A stretch of DNA of 64,000 bases from Chloroflexota bacterium (GTDB taxonomy: Bacteria; Chloroflexota; Anaerolineae; UBA2200): assembly GCA_014360755.1 (NCBI GenBank), contig JACIWX010000001.1, forward strand, positions 434,001-498,000. Direction: 5' to 3'. Under the pieces are notes generated by a model. That model searched no databases. It had not been told where the DNA came from and was given only the letters and a program-made list of their open reading frames with translations. Below, piece by piece: positions 1 to 8,451 of this stretch (positions are counted from its first letter, which is position 1; the number at the start of each line of letters is the position of its first letter). Position numbers and translations under genes: made by a program.

Positions 1-2
1 AT

Positions 3-857
3 AAAGTAGAGACTGAGACTATCGCTAGAATTGTGCGCCAAGTACAAGAACGGGTAGATGCGCTGGGCTCTTTTGACAATACGGTGGCTGTCCTACGTGA
101 AGAGGACAGCAAACTGCGCAGCGAGATGACCCGCGCCTTCACGCAGCTCGCTGAGATCGCCAAACGGCTGGAAGCCCAGGACCAACGCATCACCCTCGTC
201 ACCCAAGATGTACAAGCCCTTCGAGATACTCTGACCAGTACGAGATTGACCCACGAAGGGTTGAGCAGCCAGATCATGGCACTCAAAGCTGCCCTGGAGG
301 CGTTAGGGCCACGCCTTGATGCGAAAATCGAGCAACTCCCTCCGCTCATTGAGGAACTGGGCAAAAAGGAGCAGGCAGACATCATTGCTCTACAAGCCAA
401 GCTGCAAGATCAAGACCGCCTGGTGGACGAACTGGGCAAAGAAATGCAGGCTTTCAAAGCATCCATAGCCCGTTGGGCAAAGCAGATGGAGAAGTTCACG
501 GAGGACTTTGAGCGGGACCGCAAGACGTTGTACGATTTACGTGAACTGGAAAGGCAAATACGCCAGCAGGGGAATGAAGCCCTAGAATTGCAGCGACTGG
601 CTGCGGAAAGGATGCGCACAGAACTGCGCGAGTGGCAGGATAACCAGCTGAAAGTAGACGAAGAGCAAACAGCACGTCTGGAGCAATTGCTCGCCTGGCA
701 GCAAAAGGTCTCCAAGATTTTGGAAGACCTGGAACAACGCCTGGAGCAGAACCAAAAAGACATCAAGGCTCAGGCAGATGAATTATGGCAAGCCATGGCG
801 AGTTACGTACAAGGGCAGATGAAACTCTTGGAAAATTTGCAAAAGAGGACGATCTGA
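3..857 (+). CDS. Coiled-coil protein of unknown function, 5' end outside window
   Basis: The reading frame is open to the left edge. A GTG at 33 is possible, but in-frame codons continue upstream to base 3, so the gene is probably truncated by the window. The visible 270-odd residues are almost all charged heptad-like sequence (runs of E, K, Q, R, L), which predicts a long alpha-helical coiled coil. No signal peptide, membrane segment or catalytic motif is visible. The stop (TGA 855-857) overlaps the selB start by one base, so the two are likely cotranscribed. I do not recognise the family; structural or scaffold roles would be guesses. Confidence 0.7.
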   Translation, partial: KVETETIARIVRQVQERVDALGSFDNTVAVLREEDSKLRSEMTRAFTQLAEIAKRLEAQDQRITLVTQDVQALRDTLTSTRLTHEGLSSQIMALKAALEALGPRLDAKIEQLPPLIEELGKKEQADIIALQAKLQDQDRLVDELGKEMQAFKASIARWAKQMEKFTEDFERDRKTLYDLRELERQIRQQGNEALELQRLAAERMRTELREWQDNQLKVDEEQTARLEQLLAWQQKVSKILEDLEQRLEQNQKDIKAQADELWQAMASYVQGQMKLLENLQKRTI

Positions 858-2758
858 TGCGCGTTATCGGCACGGCAGGACATGTAGACCATGGCAAATC
901 CACCCTGGTGCACGCGTTGACAGGCATTGACCCCGATCGCTTGAAAGAGGAAAAAGAACGCGAGATGACCATCGACCTCGGTTTCGCTTGGTTAAAGCTG
1001 CCCAGCGGCCGAGAAGTGAGCATAGTGGATGTCCCAGGCCATGAGGACTTTATTAAAAACATGCTGGCCGGAGTGGGGGGTATTGACCTTGCTCTTTTTG
1101 TCGTAGCCGCAGATGAGGGAGTCATGCCCCAAACACGCGAGCATCTCGCAATCCTGGATCTCTTGCAAGTTCGTGATGGCGTGATAGCCCTAACCAAGAG
1201 CGATCTGGTGGATGACCCCGAATGGCTAGAACTGGTGCAGGAAGAAGTGCGCAAGGAACTAGCAGGTTCAGTCCTGGAGAACGCCAAGATCATCCCTGTC
1301 TCTGCGCGCACAGGACAAGGCCTTTCCGAGTTACTGGACGAACTCGATCGCTTGCTCCAGGCTCCGCCCCCCCGTCATGAAACCGGGCGCCCACGCTTGC
1401 CCATTGACCGCGTATTCACCATCGCTGGCTTTGGCACGATTGTCACGGGCACACTCATTGATGGCCGCTTGCACCTTGGAGAAGAGGTGGAAATTTTGCC
1501 TGCGGGGATCAAAGCGCGCGTTCGAGGGCTGCAAACACACAAAGCCAAAGTAGAACTCGCCATTCCACCCAGTCGCGTGGCAGTGAACCTCGCTGGGGTC
1601 AGCAAAGACCAATTGCAACGCGGTGATGTCCTGACCACCCCGGGCGGGTTGCGTCCCACATCCTTGCTAGACACAAGGCTGCGTTTATTGAAAGATGCTC
1701 CCCGGCCATTGGGGCATAACCGAGTAGTGGATTTCTTCACCGGCACAGCCCAATGCGAGGCGCGGGTGCGCCTCCTGGACCGCAAAGAGCTAGCTCCTGG
1801 TGAAGAAAGCTGGGCACAATTCATCCTATCCGCGCCCGTTGCCGTAGTGAAAGGGGACCGCTTTATTATCCGCCAGGCTTCACCAAGCCTGACGCTTGGT
1901 GGGGGAGTGGTGGTTGATCCCCTGCCGCCACGACGGCATCGCCGCTTTCAAGCCAATGTGCTCACTCGCCTGGAACAACTGATGCACGGTACACCGGATG
2001 AAGTCTTGTTGCAAGAATTGGAACGGGAACAGCCGTGCGAGGCAGCAACACTGGTATCACATAGCACGTTAGGCACGGACCAAGCAGCACAGACTCTCCG
2101 CTCGCTATTGAAAAATGGCCAAGTAGTGCTCCTCGATACAACCACGGAGTTTGATTCTGCGCCCACCAGCACCAAGTATGTCATGTCGCTCAGCGCTTGG
2201 GAGACGCTGCTGGAGAGAATCGTCGCCTTGTTACGCGAGTATCATCAGCGCTATCCCCTGCGGGCGGGCATGCCACGAGAGGAGCTAAAGAGCCGGCTAC
2301 ACGTACCAGCCCGCGCCTTCAATGACATCGTAGCCAAAGCTGCCATGCAGGGCGTCGTAAGGGAAACCGAGACTGTCCTCTCTCTGGCAGACCACCAGGT
2401 GGTTTTTACCGCCGAGCAACAGCGGCAAGTCAACCAGTTGCTCCAAGCATTTCACAAGAACCCCTATTCCCCTCCCTCGCTAGCCGAGAGCGAAGCCCTG
2501 GTAGGAGCAGAAGTGCTTGCCGCGCTAATTGAACAGGGAAAGTTGGTAAAGGTTAGCGAAACGGTGTTGTTTTCAGCGGATGCCTATCAAAAAATGGTAC
2601 AGGCAATCGTAGACTATCTCCAAGGTGAAGGGCGTATCACTTTGGCTCAGGTGCGTGATATGTTCTCGACCAGCCGCAAGTACGCCCAGGCCCTATTGGA
2701 GCATCTGGATGACAAGCGCATTACCAAGCGCATTGGCGATGAGCGCATCCTGCGCTGA
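857..2758 (+). CDS. selB: Selenocysteine-specific elongation factor SelB
   Basis: SelB is a translational GTPase that delivers Sec-tRNA(Sec) to the ribosome at UGA codons marked by a SECIS element. From ATG 857 the protein is 633 aa and opens directly with the G1 loop GTAGHVDHGKST. Next come the switch region, DVPGHEDF (G3) and TKSD (G4). Domains II and III follow, then a C-terminal half with winged-helix repeats ending in the SelB-like TSRKYAQALLEHLD region. The open frame extends upstream to 785, but the G1 motif and the one-base overlap with the previous stop favour 857. Length fits bacterial SelB (about 610-640 aa). No selA, selD, tRNA-Sec or obvious selenoprotein gene is visible in this window. 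Confidence 0.95.
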   Translation: MRVIGTAGHVDHGKSTLVHALTGIDPDRLKEEKEREMTIDLGFAWLKLPSGREVSIVDVPGHEDFIKNMLAGVGGIDLALFVVAADEGVMPQTREHLAILDLLQVRDGVIALTKSDLVDDPEWLELVQEEVRKELAGSVLENAKIIPVSARTGQGLSELLDELDRLLQAPPPRHETGRPRLPIDRVFTIAGFGTIVTGTLIDGRLHLGEEVEILPAGIKARVRGLQTHKAKVELAIPPSRVAVNLAGVSKDQLQRGDVLTTPGGLRPTSLLDTRLRLLKDAPRPLGHNRVVDFFTGTAQCEARVRLLDRKELAPGEESWAQFILSAPVAVVKGDRFIIRQASPSLTLGGGVVVDPLPPRRHRRFQANVLTRLEQLMHGTPDEVLLQELEREQPCEAATLVSHSTLGTDQAAQTLRSLLKNGQVVLLDTTTEFDSAPTSTKYVMSLSAWETLLERIVALLREYHQRYPLRAGMPREELKSRLHVPARAFNDIVAKAAMQGVVRETETVLSLADHQVVFTAEQQRQVNQLLQAFHKNPYSPPSLAESEALVGAEVLAALIEQGKLVKVSETVLFSADAYQKMVQAIVDYLQGEGRITLAQVRDMFSTSRKYAQALLEHLDDKRITKRIGDERILR

Positions 2759-2830
2759 AATAGCACGAACAGGACAGATTGAGGAGCCTCATTGTAATAC
2801 ACCCTGATCACCCTAAGAGAGGAGTCCGGA

Positions 2831-4030
2831 TTGCCACTAAAACTGGGTGCAGTCAGTGAGCAGATAGAGCATATGGCACAGGCGATGGCGGCGTTGTCGC
2901 CTGCCCAGGAACAATTTCTGGAGCAAGCGCAGGCTCTTCTGCGCAGCATCCCTGCGGATGCGTTACGCTTGAAACTCGAGCAGCAACGCCAGCGGCAGGT
3001 CCGCTTCCCCTGGTTGGTTGCCACTCCTCACGGGTCCTTATGCGGGGCTATTCTTGCTCATCCTGCCCCAGTGGATTTCTGTGTGATAGGCGTTGATGCC
3101 TCTTCCGTGCCACCTGACCGGCATCGCTCTGTCCGCTTTTATGTGCTTAACGTGGGGTACGCAGCCCTTACCTACGGCCGTTATGCAGATGCTGTGCTGG
3201 ATGCTGAAAGCCAGTTATACTTTCGTGATGAGGATTTGTACCTTTTTCCAGAGAAACGCGATGTGCCCATCGAGGGCACGCTTTTGAATGCACGCATGGA
3301 AGTGGAATCCCTGCAGACCCTGCAAGAGGTGATACAACATAGAGCCCATCGCTCCTCAGGAGAGCGCCCGCCTATCGTAGCCCTGCGCGACGGCCCCCTG
3401 ATCCTGTGGACGCTGCAAAGCGAGCCCCAGGAGGTACAGGACAAACTTCTCTATGGCTTCCTGCAAGCAATGTCCTCTTTGCGACAGAGTGGCATTCCCC
3501 TGGCTGGTTACATCAGCTACACAGACAGCCGTGATGTCGCCAACTCTTTGCGCGTATGGATCTGTCAGGAATCACCCAATGAATGCGAACACTGCAAAAA
3601 CAGTAAGCGTGATCTCTGCCTGGCACTGGCCAAAATCCGTGACCGCGACCTGTTCAACTTCTTGGCTACAGGAGAGCGCTCTGAACTATTCGCTAGTTCA
3701 TCCCAAATTCTCGAAAGATATGGCGAGCACCGCGTAGATTTCTTCTACTTGAATGTAGGCGGGGAAATTGTGCGTGTTGAAGTGCCCCACTGGGTGAGCG
3801 CAGATGCGGAATGGCTGAGCTTGCTCCATGCCGTTATCTACGACCAGTCCCGCCGCAGTCCTGGTTTTCCACCATATCCCCCAGCATTATTGGAAGCACA
3901 TGAACAGGCAGTAATCACCACAACCGAAAGGCGTCTGATAGAGGAGATGGTCGAACGGGCATTAGGGCTACATGGACAATCGGTACTCCGCTCAGCAAAG
4001 GATGATAGCAAGAGGAGGCGCGGGATATGA
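2831..4030 (+). CDS. nurA: NurA-family 5'-3' nuclease
   Basis: NurA nucleases work with the HerA translocase to resect DNA ends. The 399-aa product has an N-terminal helical region, then the NurA catalytic core with IGVDASS (D89) and ALRDGPL (D187), the two metal-binding aspartates expected near the start and middle of the domain. The TTG start at 2831 sits behind AGAGAGGAG. The 3' end overlaps the next gene by 4 bases (ATGA), and herA follows, so a nurA-HAS-herA operon is clear. Unusual: four cysteines (C245, C252, C255, C263; spacing 6, 2, 7) sit between catalytic segments and could bind a metal. Confidence 0.88.
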   Translation: MPLKLGAVSEQIEHMAQAMAALSPAQEQFLEQAQALLRSIPADALRLKLEQQRQRQVRFPWLVATPHGSLCGAILAHPAPVDFCVIGVDASSVPPDRHRSVRFYVLNVGYAALTYGRYADAVLDAESQLYFRDEDLYLFPEKRDVPIEGTLLNARMEVESLQTLQEVIQHRAHRSSGERPPIVALRDGPLILWTLQSEPQEVQDKLLYGFLQAMSSLRQSGIPLAGYISYTDSRDVANSLRVWICQESPNECEHCKNSKRDLCLALAKIRDRDLFNFLATGERSELFASSSQILERYGEHRVDFFYLNVGGEIVRVEVPHWVSADAEWLSLLHAVIYDQSRRSPGFPPYPPALLEAHEQAVITTTERRLIEEMVERALGLHGQSVLRSAKDDSKRRRGI

Positions 4031-4653
4031 GGATTGGCGAGATAGTCGAAACCACGAGCACCGGCTTCGTAGCCGAGAGCTTTACACTAAACCGTCCGCC
4101 GCCACTGGGTAGCCTCGTCGCGGTAAGCTTACCGGCACAAGACATGGAAATTTACGCAGTAGTCGCCTATGGCCAAACGGTGGGCCTCGATCCAGGCCGC
4201 CGTGCCGTGCGTCGCAGCACAGAAATAGTGTTCGATGAAGCGATCTACCACGAGCACCCAGAGCTGAAACACATCTTGCGCACCGAATTCGGCGCTGTGT
4301 TAGTCGGCTATCTGGCAGAGGGCCAAGTATGGCAGCATCTGCCCCCTCAGCCACCGCCCTTGCACTTTTCCGTACAAACGGTGGAGACTGGAGAATTGCG
4401 GCGTTTCACCGACCACCTTCTCTATTTTCGCCTGCTCCTGAGCTACAATGGTCCTGTCTCGCCCTTGCAGGTGCTGGCAGCCAATGTACGTGAAGTGTAT
4501 CGGCAACGGGGAAGCGATCGTGCCTGGCTCGATGTGGCGGCTCGCGAAATCGCCACCTTGCTAAAGAACGATCACGAAGCATTGCTAACTGTTCTCTATG
4601 CGATTGATCCAGGAGAGGCATCTGCCATTGCAGAACGGAGAGGGCAACTATGA
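4027..4653 (+). CDS. HAS-barrel-like protein between nurA and herA
   Basis: The 208-aa soluble protein starts RIGEIVETTSTGF and has a small beta-rich N-terminal domain resembling the HAS-barrel found at the N-terminus of HerA-type ATPases. A helical C-terminal part follows. It overlaps nurA by 4 bases and herA by 4 bases (ATGAGCA at 4650), so expression is coupled to both. Function is inferred only from position: it may be an accessory subunit or clamp of the HerA-NurA machine. No catalytic motif is visible. The HAS-barrel assignment is from pattern and context, not from a search. Confidence 0.7.
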   Translation: MRIGEIVETTSTGFVAESFTLNRPPPLGSLVAVSLPAQDMEIYAVVAYGQTVGLDPGRRAVRRSTEIVFDEAIYHEHPELKHILRTEFGAVLVGYLAEGQVWQHLPPQPPPLHFSVQTVETGELRRFTDHLLYFRLLLSYNGPVSPLQVLAANVREVYRQRGSDRAWLDVAAREIATLLKNDHEALLTVLYAIDPGEASAIAERRGQL

Positions 4654-6281
4654 GCAATAAAAGGCTAGGCGTAGTGGTAGATGGAGCCTTCAACAGCGGG
4701 CTTACGGTGCGTTTGGATCCTGGCGTCACTACGGAGCAACTGCGCATCGGCAGTTTTGTCGTTGTGGAAGGCCAGCGCAACCGCTATTTCAGTCTTATCT
4801 CCGACATCCATTTGAAAGCCACCGACCCGCGCTTGCTGAGCGATCCGCCGCGTGCTACCTCCCCATTTATCGCCCACACATTGAGCGGTACCAGCACGTA
4901 TGCCACAGTCGAGGTCAGGCCAATGCTCATGTTGGAAAAGCCTGACGAATCCGATCCTCGTGCTTTATTAGAGATGCGCCGTGGGCCACAGCCGGTGAAA
5001 ACCATCCCTATACATTTTGCCGAACTGCGCGAAGCCACTGAATTGGATTTTGCCACCGTGTTTGGCAAAGAAGGCGGCGTATATTTTGCCATGGGCACGC
5101 CGTTGACGATGGACATCCCCATTTGCTTGAACCTAGCGCACTTTGTAGAACGCTCCGATGGCATCTTTGGCCAGTCCGGCACGGGGAAAAGTTTTCTTGC
5201 CCGGCTGGTCATCTGCGGCGTCATCAAGAGCAAAGTAGCGGTCAACCTGATCTTTGACATGCACGATGAATATGCCTTTGACAAACAGACGGAGGATGGC
5301 CGTTGGGTAAAGGGACTGCGCCAAATCTTTGGCCCCCAGGTCCTCATTTACTCTCTGGATGAGGAATTGGCACGCCGCTCAGGGCGCAATGCCGACGTGA
5401 CGCTCAAAATCGGCCTGAACCAGATCGAAGAGGCAGACGTGATCCTGCTGAGCGAGGAATTGAACCTGCGCCAGACTGCTGAAGCAACGATTGGCCTTCT
5501 GCGTGACCACTTTCGTGGTCAATGGCTGCTCAAACTCCTCCAAATGACGCAGGAAGAGTTGGAAGAATGGTGCAAGAACAGCGGCGCTCATGCAGGGGCT
5601 GCCAGCAGTTTGCAACGCAATCTGAAGAGGCTGCAGCGTCAGGAATATATCGTCGAAGAAGCTCCCTTTGCTGCCTTGGATGATATGATCGAATCCCTAG
5701 ACCGAGGCAAGCACGTCATCCTGCAATTTGGCCGCCACAACTCCGTGCTGGATTACCTGTTGGTCTCAAACCTGGTCACACGGCGCGTCCGTCAACGCTA
5801 CGAGGAAAAAACCCGACGCTACGAAGAGAGCAAAAACCCAAAGGACAAGCCACGCCCACTGATGATCACCATCGAAGAAGCGCACAAATTCCTCAACCCT
5901 GCCGTTGCCCGCCAGACAACCTTTGGGATCATCGCACGTGAGATGCGCAAGTACAATGTTACTTTGTTGGTAATTGACCAGCGCCCCAGCAGCATCGACC
6001 CTGAGGTAATGTCTCAGTTAGGCACGCGCATCACAGGCAAGCTCACGGAAGAACGCGACATTGATGCTGTGCTAACCGGTGTAAGCAACCGCAACGCTCT
6101 CCGCGGTGCTCTGGAGAGCTTGGATACACGCCAGGAAGTCTTGATTATGGGCCATGCTGTGCCGATGCCCATCTCTTTGCGCACCCGGCAGTACGATGAA
6201 GCATTTTACCAAGCCATGGGAGCACCTGAAGCCTCTCAGGGACCAGAAATCGGGATCCGCGATCTGTTTGGTGAGGACTGA
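4650..6281 (+). CDS. herA: HerA-like hexameric DNA translocase ATPase
   Basis: HerA is a FtsK/HerA-superfamily ATPase that forms hexameric rings and drives NurA-dependent DNA end resection. The 543-aa product has a beta-rich N-terminal (HAS-like) segment to about residue 130. It then has Walker A GQSGTGKS (174-181), a DMHDEY acidic motif after the next strand (about 203-208), Walker B MITIEEAH (405-412) and IDQRPSSID (442-450), typical of DUF87/HerA proteins. The start overlaps the HAS-barrel gene by 4 bases. HerA also occurs in phage-defence pairs with other effectors, but the nurA partner argues for DNA repair. Confidence 0.9.
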   Translation: MSNKRLGVVVDGAFNSGLTVRLDPGVTTEQLRIGSFVVVEGQRNRYFSLISDIHLKATDPRLLSDPPRATSPFIAHTLSGTSTYATVEVRPMLMLEKPDESDPRALLEMRRGPQPVKTIPIHFAELREATELDFATVFGKEGGVYFAMGTPLTMDIPICLNLAHFVERSDGIFGQSGTGKSFLARLVICGVIKSKVAVNLIFDMHDEYAFDKQTEDGRWVKGLRQIFGPQVLIYSLDEELARRSGRNADVTLKIGLNQIEEADVILLSEELNLRQTAEATIGLLRDHFRGQWLLKLLQMTQEELEEWCKNSGAHAGAASSLQRNLKRLQRQEYIVEEAPFAALDDMIESLDRGKHVILQFGRHNSVLDYLLVSNLVTRRVRQRYEEKTRRYEESKNPKDKPRPLMITIEEAHKFLNPAVARQTTFGIIAREMRKYNVTLLVIDQRPSSIDPEVMSQLGTRITGKLTEERDIDAVLTGVSNRNALRGALESLDTRQEVLIMGHAVPMPISLRTRQYDEAFYQAMGAPEASQGPEIGIRDLFGED

Positions 6282-6373
6282 TCTCGCCTCACGCAAAAGC
6301 AAAAGGTTCATTTCACTGCTAGTGTATCTACAGAAACCAGCGCTTTTTGGCGGAGCATAATAGAGGAGGGACA

Positions 6374-7996
6374 ATGGCTGCAAAAAGGATATCTGTTGAG
6401 CTGGATGAGGCCCTCTATCGGCGTTTCAGGGCGCGCGTGGCTTACATCAATACTTCGCTGACCAGTGTTGTGAACGACTTGATCAAAAAATGGGTAGGCA
6501 CCTGGGGTAACAATTTCTTACCACACGTTGTCATGGAAGGGGAGGACCTGCCAAGCATCGCCGAGAAGTATTATGGAAATGCTGCATTATATCGGGTAAT
6601 TATCCACTTTAATGAGCTCTCTGAGCCCGTGCTGTTACAGGCCGGACAAGAGCTTTGGATACCCGAACCAGGGGCAAGGCCATCTGGCTTGGTTCCAGGG
6701 ACAACGATTCCGGACAATGCGCCCGTGGCCACCATTTCCGTGGAGATTGATGAACAGCTCCGTCGCCGCTTCAAGGCTAAGACTGCCTTGGAAGGGGCAT
6801 CTATGAATGCTTGGCTTTATGATCTCGTTGCCTCATGGATGGGTAAGTGGCCCACCAAGACAACAAGCTACACGGTAAAAGCAGGGGATACTTTGAGCGC
6901 GATCGCCTTTCGCTTTTACAACGATGCACGTAAGTACTGGGCGATCGCGTATTTCAACGGCATCGCCAATCCCGCCCTTATCCGCGTTGGCCAGCGACTC
7001 ATAATCCCCGAGCCTGTAACTTTAGGGAAATTGCCAGCTGGTGAATCGCCGTACATCTTTGGCATCCATGACCCGGGTGGCGAATATCTGATGGCGGAAA
7101 AAGGCAAAACGGGGTGGGTGTTGATCACCGAGGAAATCGGTCGAAATCCTTATGACCAAAGCGGGAAGGACTACTCTGCGCTGCAGAATAACGGCTACGG
7201 TGTAATCGTGCGTCTCAATCATGGCTACAGCAATCCCCCGAACTACTACCCAGGCACCATCCCTGCTAGGGATGCCAACGCACAGAGCTACCGGGAATTC
7301 GCTGTGCGCTGCGGCAACTTTGTCGAGCATTCCACGGGGTGCCACATCTGGATCATTGGCAATGAAATGAACCATCCCAATGAATGGCCTGGTGGTCCCA
7401 ACGGACAAGCAATCACGCCAGAGAGGTACGCAGACTGCTTCAAACGTTGCTACGAGGAAATACACAAGCGGCCAGGACATAAAGATGATCAAGTGGTCAT
7501 TGGGGCAGTAGCTCCATGGAACGCGGAGACAAAGTATCCCGGCAACGAACGCGGCGACTGGATCAAGTACCTCGCCGATCTCCTGGCTTTGCTGGGCAAC
7601 AAATGCGACGGCATTGCCTTGCACACTTATACCCATGGCCCCGAACCAGCGAAGATCACTTCTTACGCACGGATGCAACCGCCCTTCGAAGACCGTTACT
7701 TCGAGTTCCGCACCTATCGCCAGTTCATGGAAGCCATTCCGTCCAACATGAGACACCTGCCGGTCTATATCACCGAGACCGATCAAAACGATCCCTGGGC
7801 GCGCAAGAACACTGGCTGGGTGCAGGCCGCCTATGCGGAAATTGACAGATGGAACCAGGATCCCACACGCCAGAAGATTCGCTGCTTGCTTTTGTACCGT
7901 TGGCTACCGCATGATCAGTGGTGTTTTGCGAATATCACCGAAATTCTGGACGACTTTAGAGCGGCTTTGACCAATGATTACCGCTGGTGGAGATAA
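6374..7996 (+). CDS. RHH-LysM-RHH-LysM-glycoside hydrolase fusion
   Basis: ATG 6374 is preceded by AGAGGAGGGACA, favouring it over an upstream ATG at 6347; the product is 540 aa. It opens with a ribbon-helix-helix-like segment (RISVELDEALYRRF...) and a LysM-like domain ending ELWIPEP. A second RHH-like segment (TISVEIDEQLRRRF...) follows, then a canonical LysM (YTVKAGDTLSAIA ... RLIIPEP). From about residue 220 there is a (beta/alpha)8 clan-A-type glycosidase domain starting YIFGIHDPGG. Its GNEMNHPNEWP supplies a candidate acid/base Glu and YITETDQ a candidate nucleophile Glu. No signal peptide or membrane anchor is visible. Pairing DNA-binding-type folds with LysM and a glycosidase is unusual, and the substrate is unknown. 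Confidence 0.8.
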   Translation: MAAKRISVELDEALYRRFRARVAYINTSLTSVVNDLIKKWVGTWGNNFLPHVVMEGEDLPSIAEKYYGNAALYRVIIHFNELSEPVLLQAGQELWIPEPGARPSGLVPGTTIPDNAPVATISVEIDEQLRRRFKAKTALEGASMNAWLYDLVASWMGKWPTKTTSYTVKAGDTLSAIAFRFYNDARKYWAIAYFNGIANPALIRVGQRLIIPEPVTLGKLPAGESPYIFGIHDPGGEYLMAEKGKTGWVLITEEIGRNPYDQSGKDYSALQNNGYGVIVRLNHGYSNPPNYYPGTIPARDANAQSYREFAVRCGNFVEHSTGCHIWIIGNEMNHPNEWPGGPNGQAITPERYADCFKRCYEEIHKRPGHKDDQVVIGAVAPWNAETKYPGNERGDWIKYLADLLALLGNKCDGIALHTYTHGPEPAKITSYARMQPPFEDRYFEFRTYRQFMEAIPSNMRHLPVYITETDQNDPWARKNTGWVQAAYAEIDRWNQDPTRQKIRCLLLYRWLPHDQWCFANITEILDDFRAALTNDYRWWR

Positions 7997-8075
7997 AACG
8001 TGGTGTAAGGATGGTGCGCATTGGGTCATGAGCAGTAAGCAGGGCACGCAGGATACAAGGGATGGGCAAATCCCC

Positions 8076-8450
8076 ATGGCTGAGGTATCGCCATCTCAAT
8101 TTGAAGCCTTGGTCGAAGAGGCACTCGCTGGTTTGCCTGAGGAAATCCTACAACACATGGAGAATGTCGCCATCACCATTGCGGATTGGCCCAGCCCTAG
8201 CGAATTAAAACAGGCTGGCGCGGAGCACCCAAGCAGCCTATTTGGCCTCTACGAGGGAGTTCCACTCCTCAAACGGGGCAGCCACTATACCCTAGTGCCC
8301 CCAGATCGCATTGTCATCTACCGGGGCCCATTGCTCCATGCCTGCCGTACGCCGGCGGCACTGCGTGAGCAGATCCGCCGCACGGTGGTGCATGAAATCG
8401 CGCATCATTTTGGAATCAGCGAAGCGCACATCCGCGCCCTGGGGTATTGA
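8076..8450 (+). CDS. Small zincin-type metallopeptidase-like protein
   Basis: The protein has HEIAHHFGI near its C-terminus, an HExxH zinc site, in a roughly 124-aa sequence starting MAEVSPSQFEALVEEAL. This matches the short bacterial minimal metallopeptidase family (zincin-like, PF06262 type). The frame is open from 7974, overlapping the glycosidase gene. ATG 8028 is an alternative start, but ATG 8076 gives the family's usual N-terminus. The radical SAM gene begins one base after its stop codon. Substrate is unknown; cytoplasmic location is inferred from the lack of a signal peptide. Confidence 0.8.
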   Translation: MAEVSPSQFEALVEEALAGLPEEILQHMENVAITIADWPSPSELKQAGAEHPSSLFGLYEGVPLLKRGSHYTLVPPDRIVIYRGPLLHACRTPAALREQIRRTVVHEIAHHFGISEAHIRALGY

Positions 8451-8451
8451 A

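Noticed and set aside
7022-7786. 254-aa frame antisense to the glycosidase domain
   Set aside because: It is the shadow of a gene with strong domain evidence.
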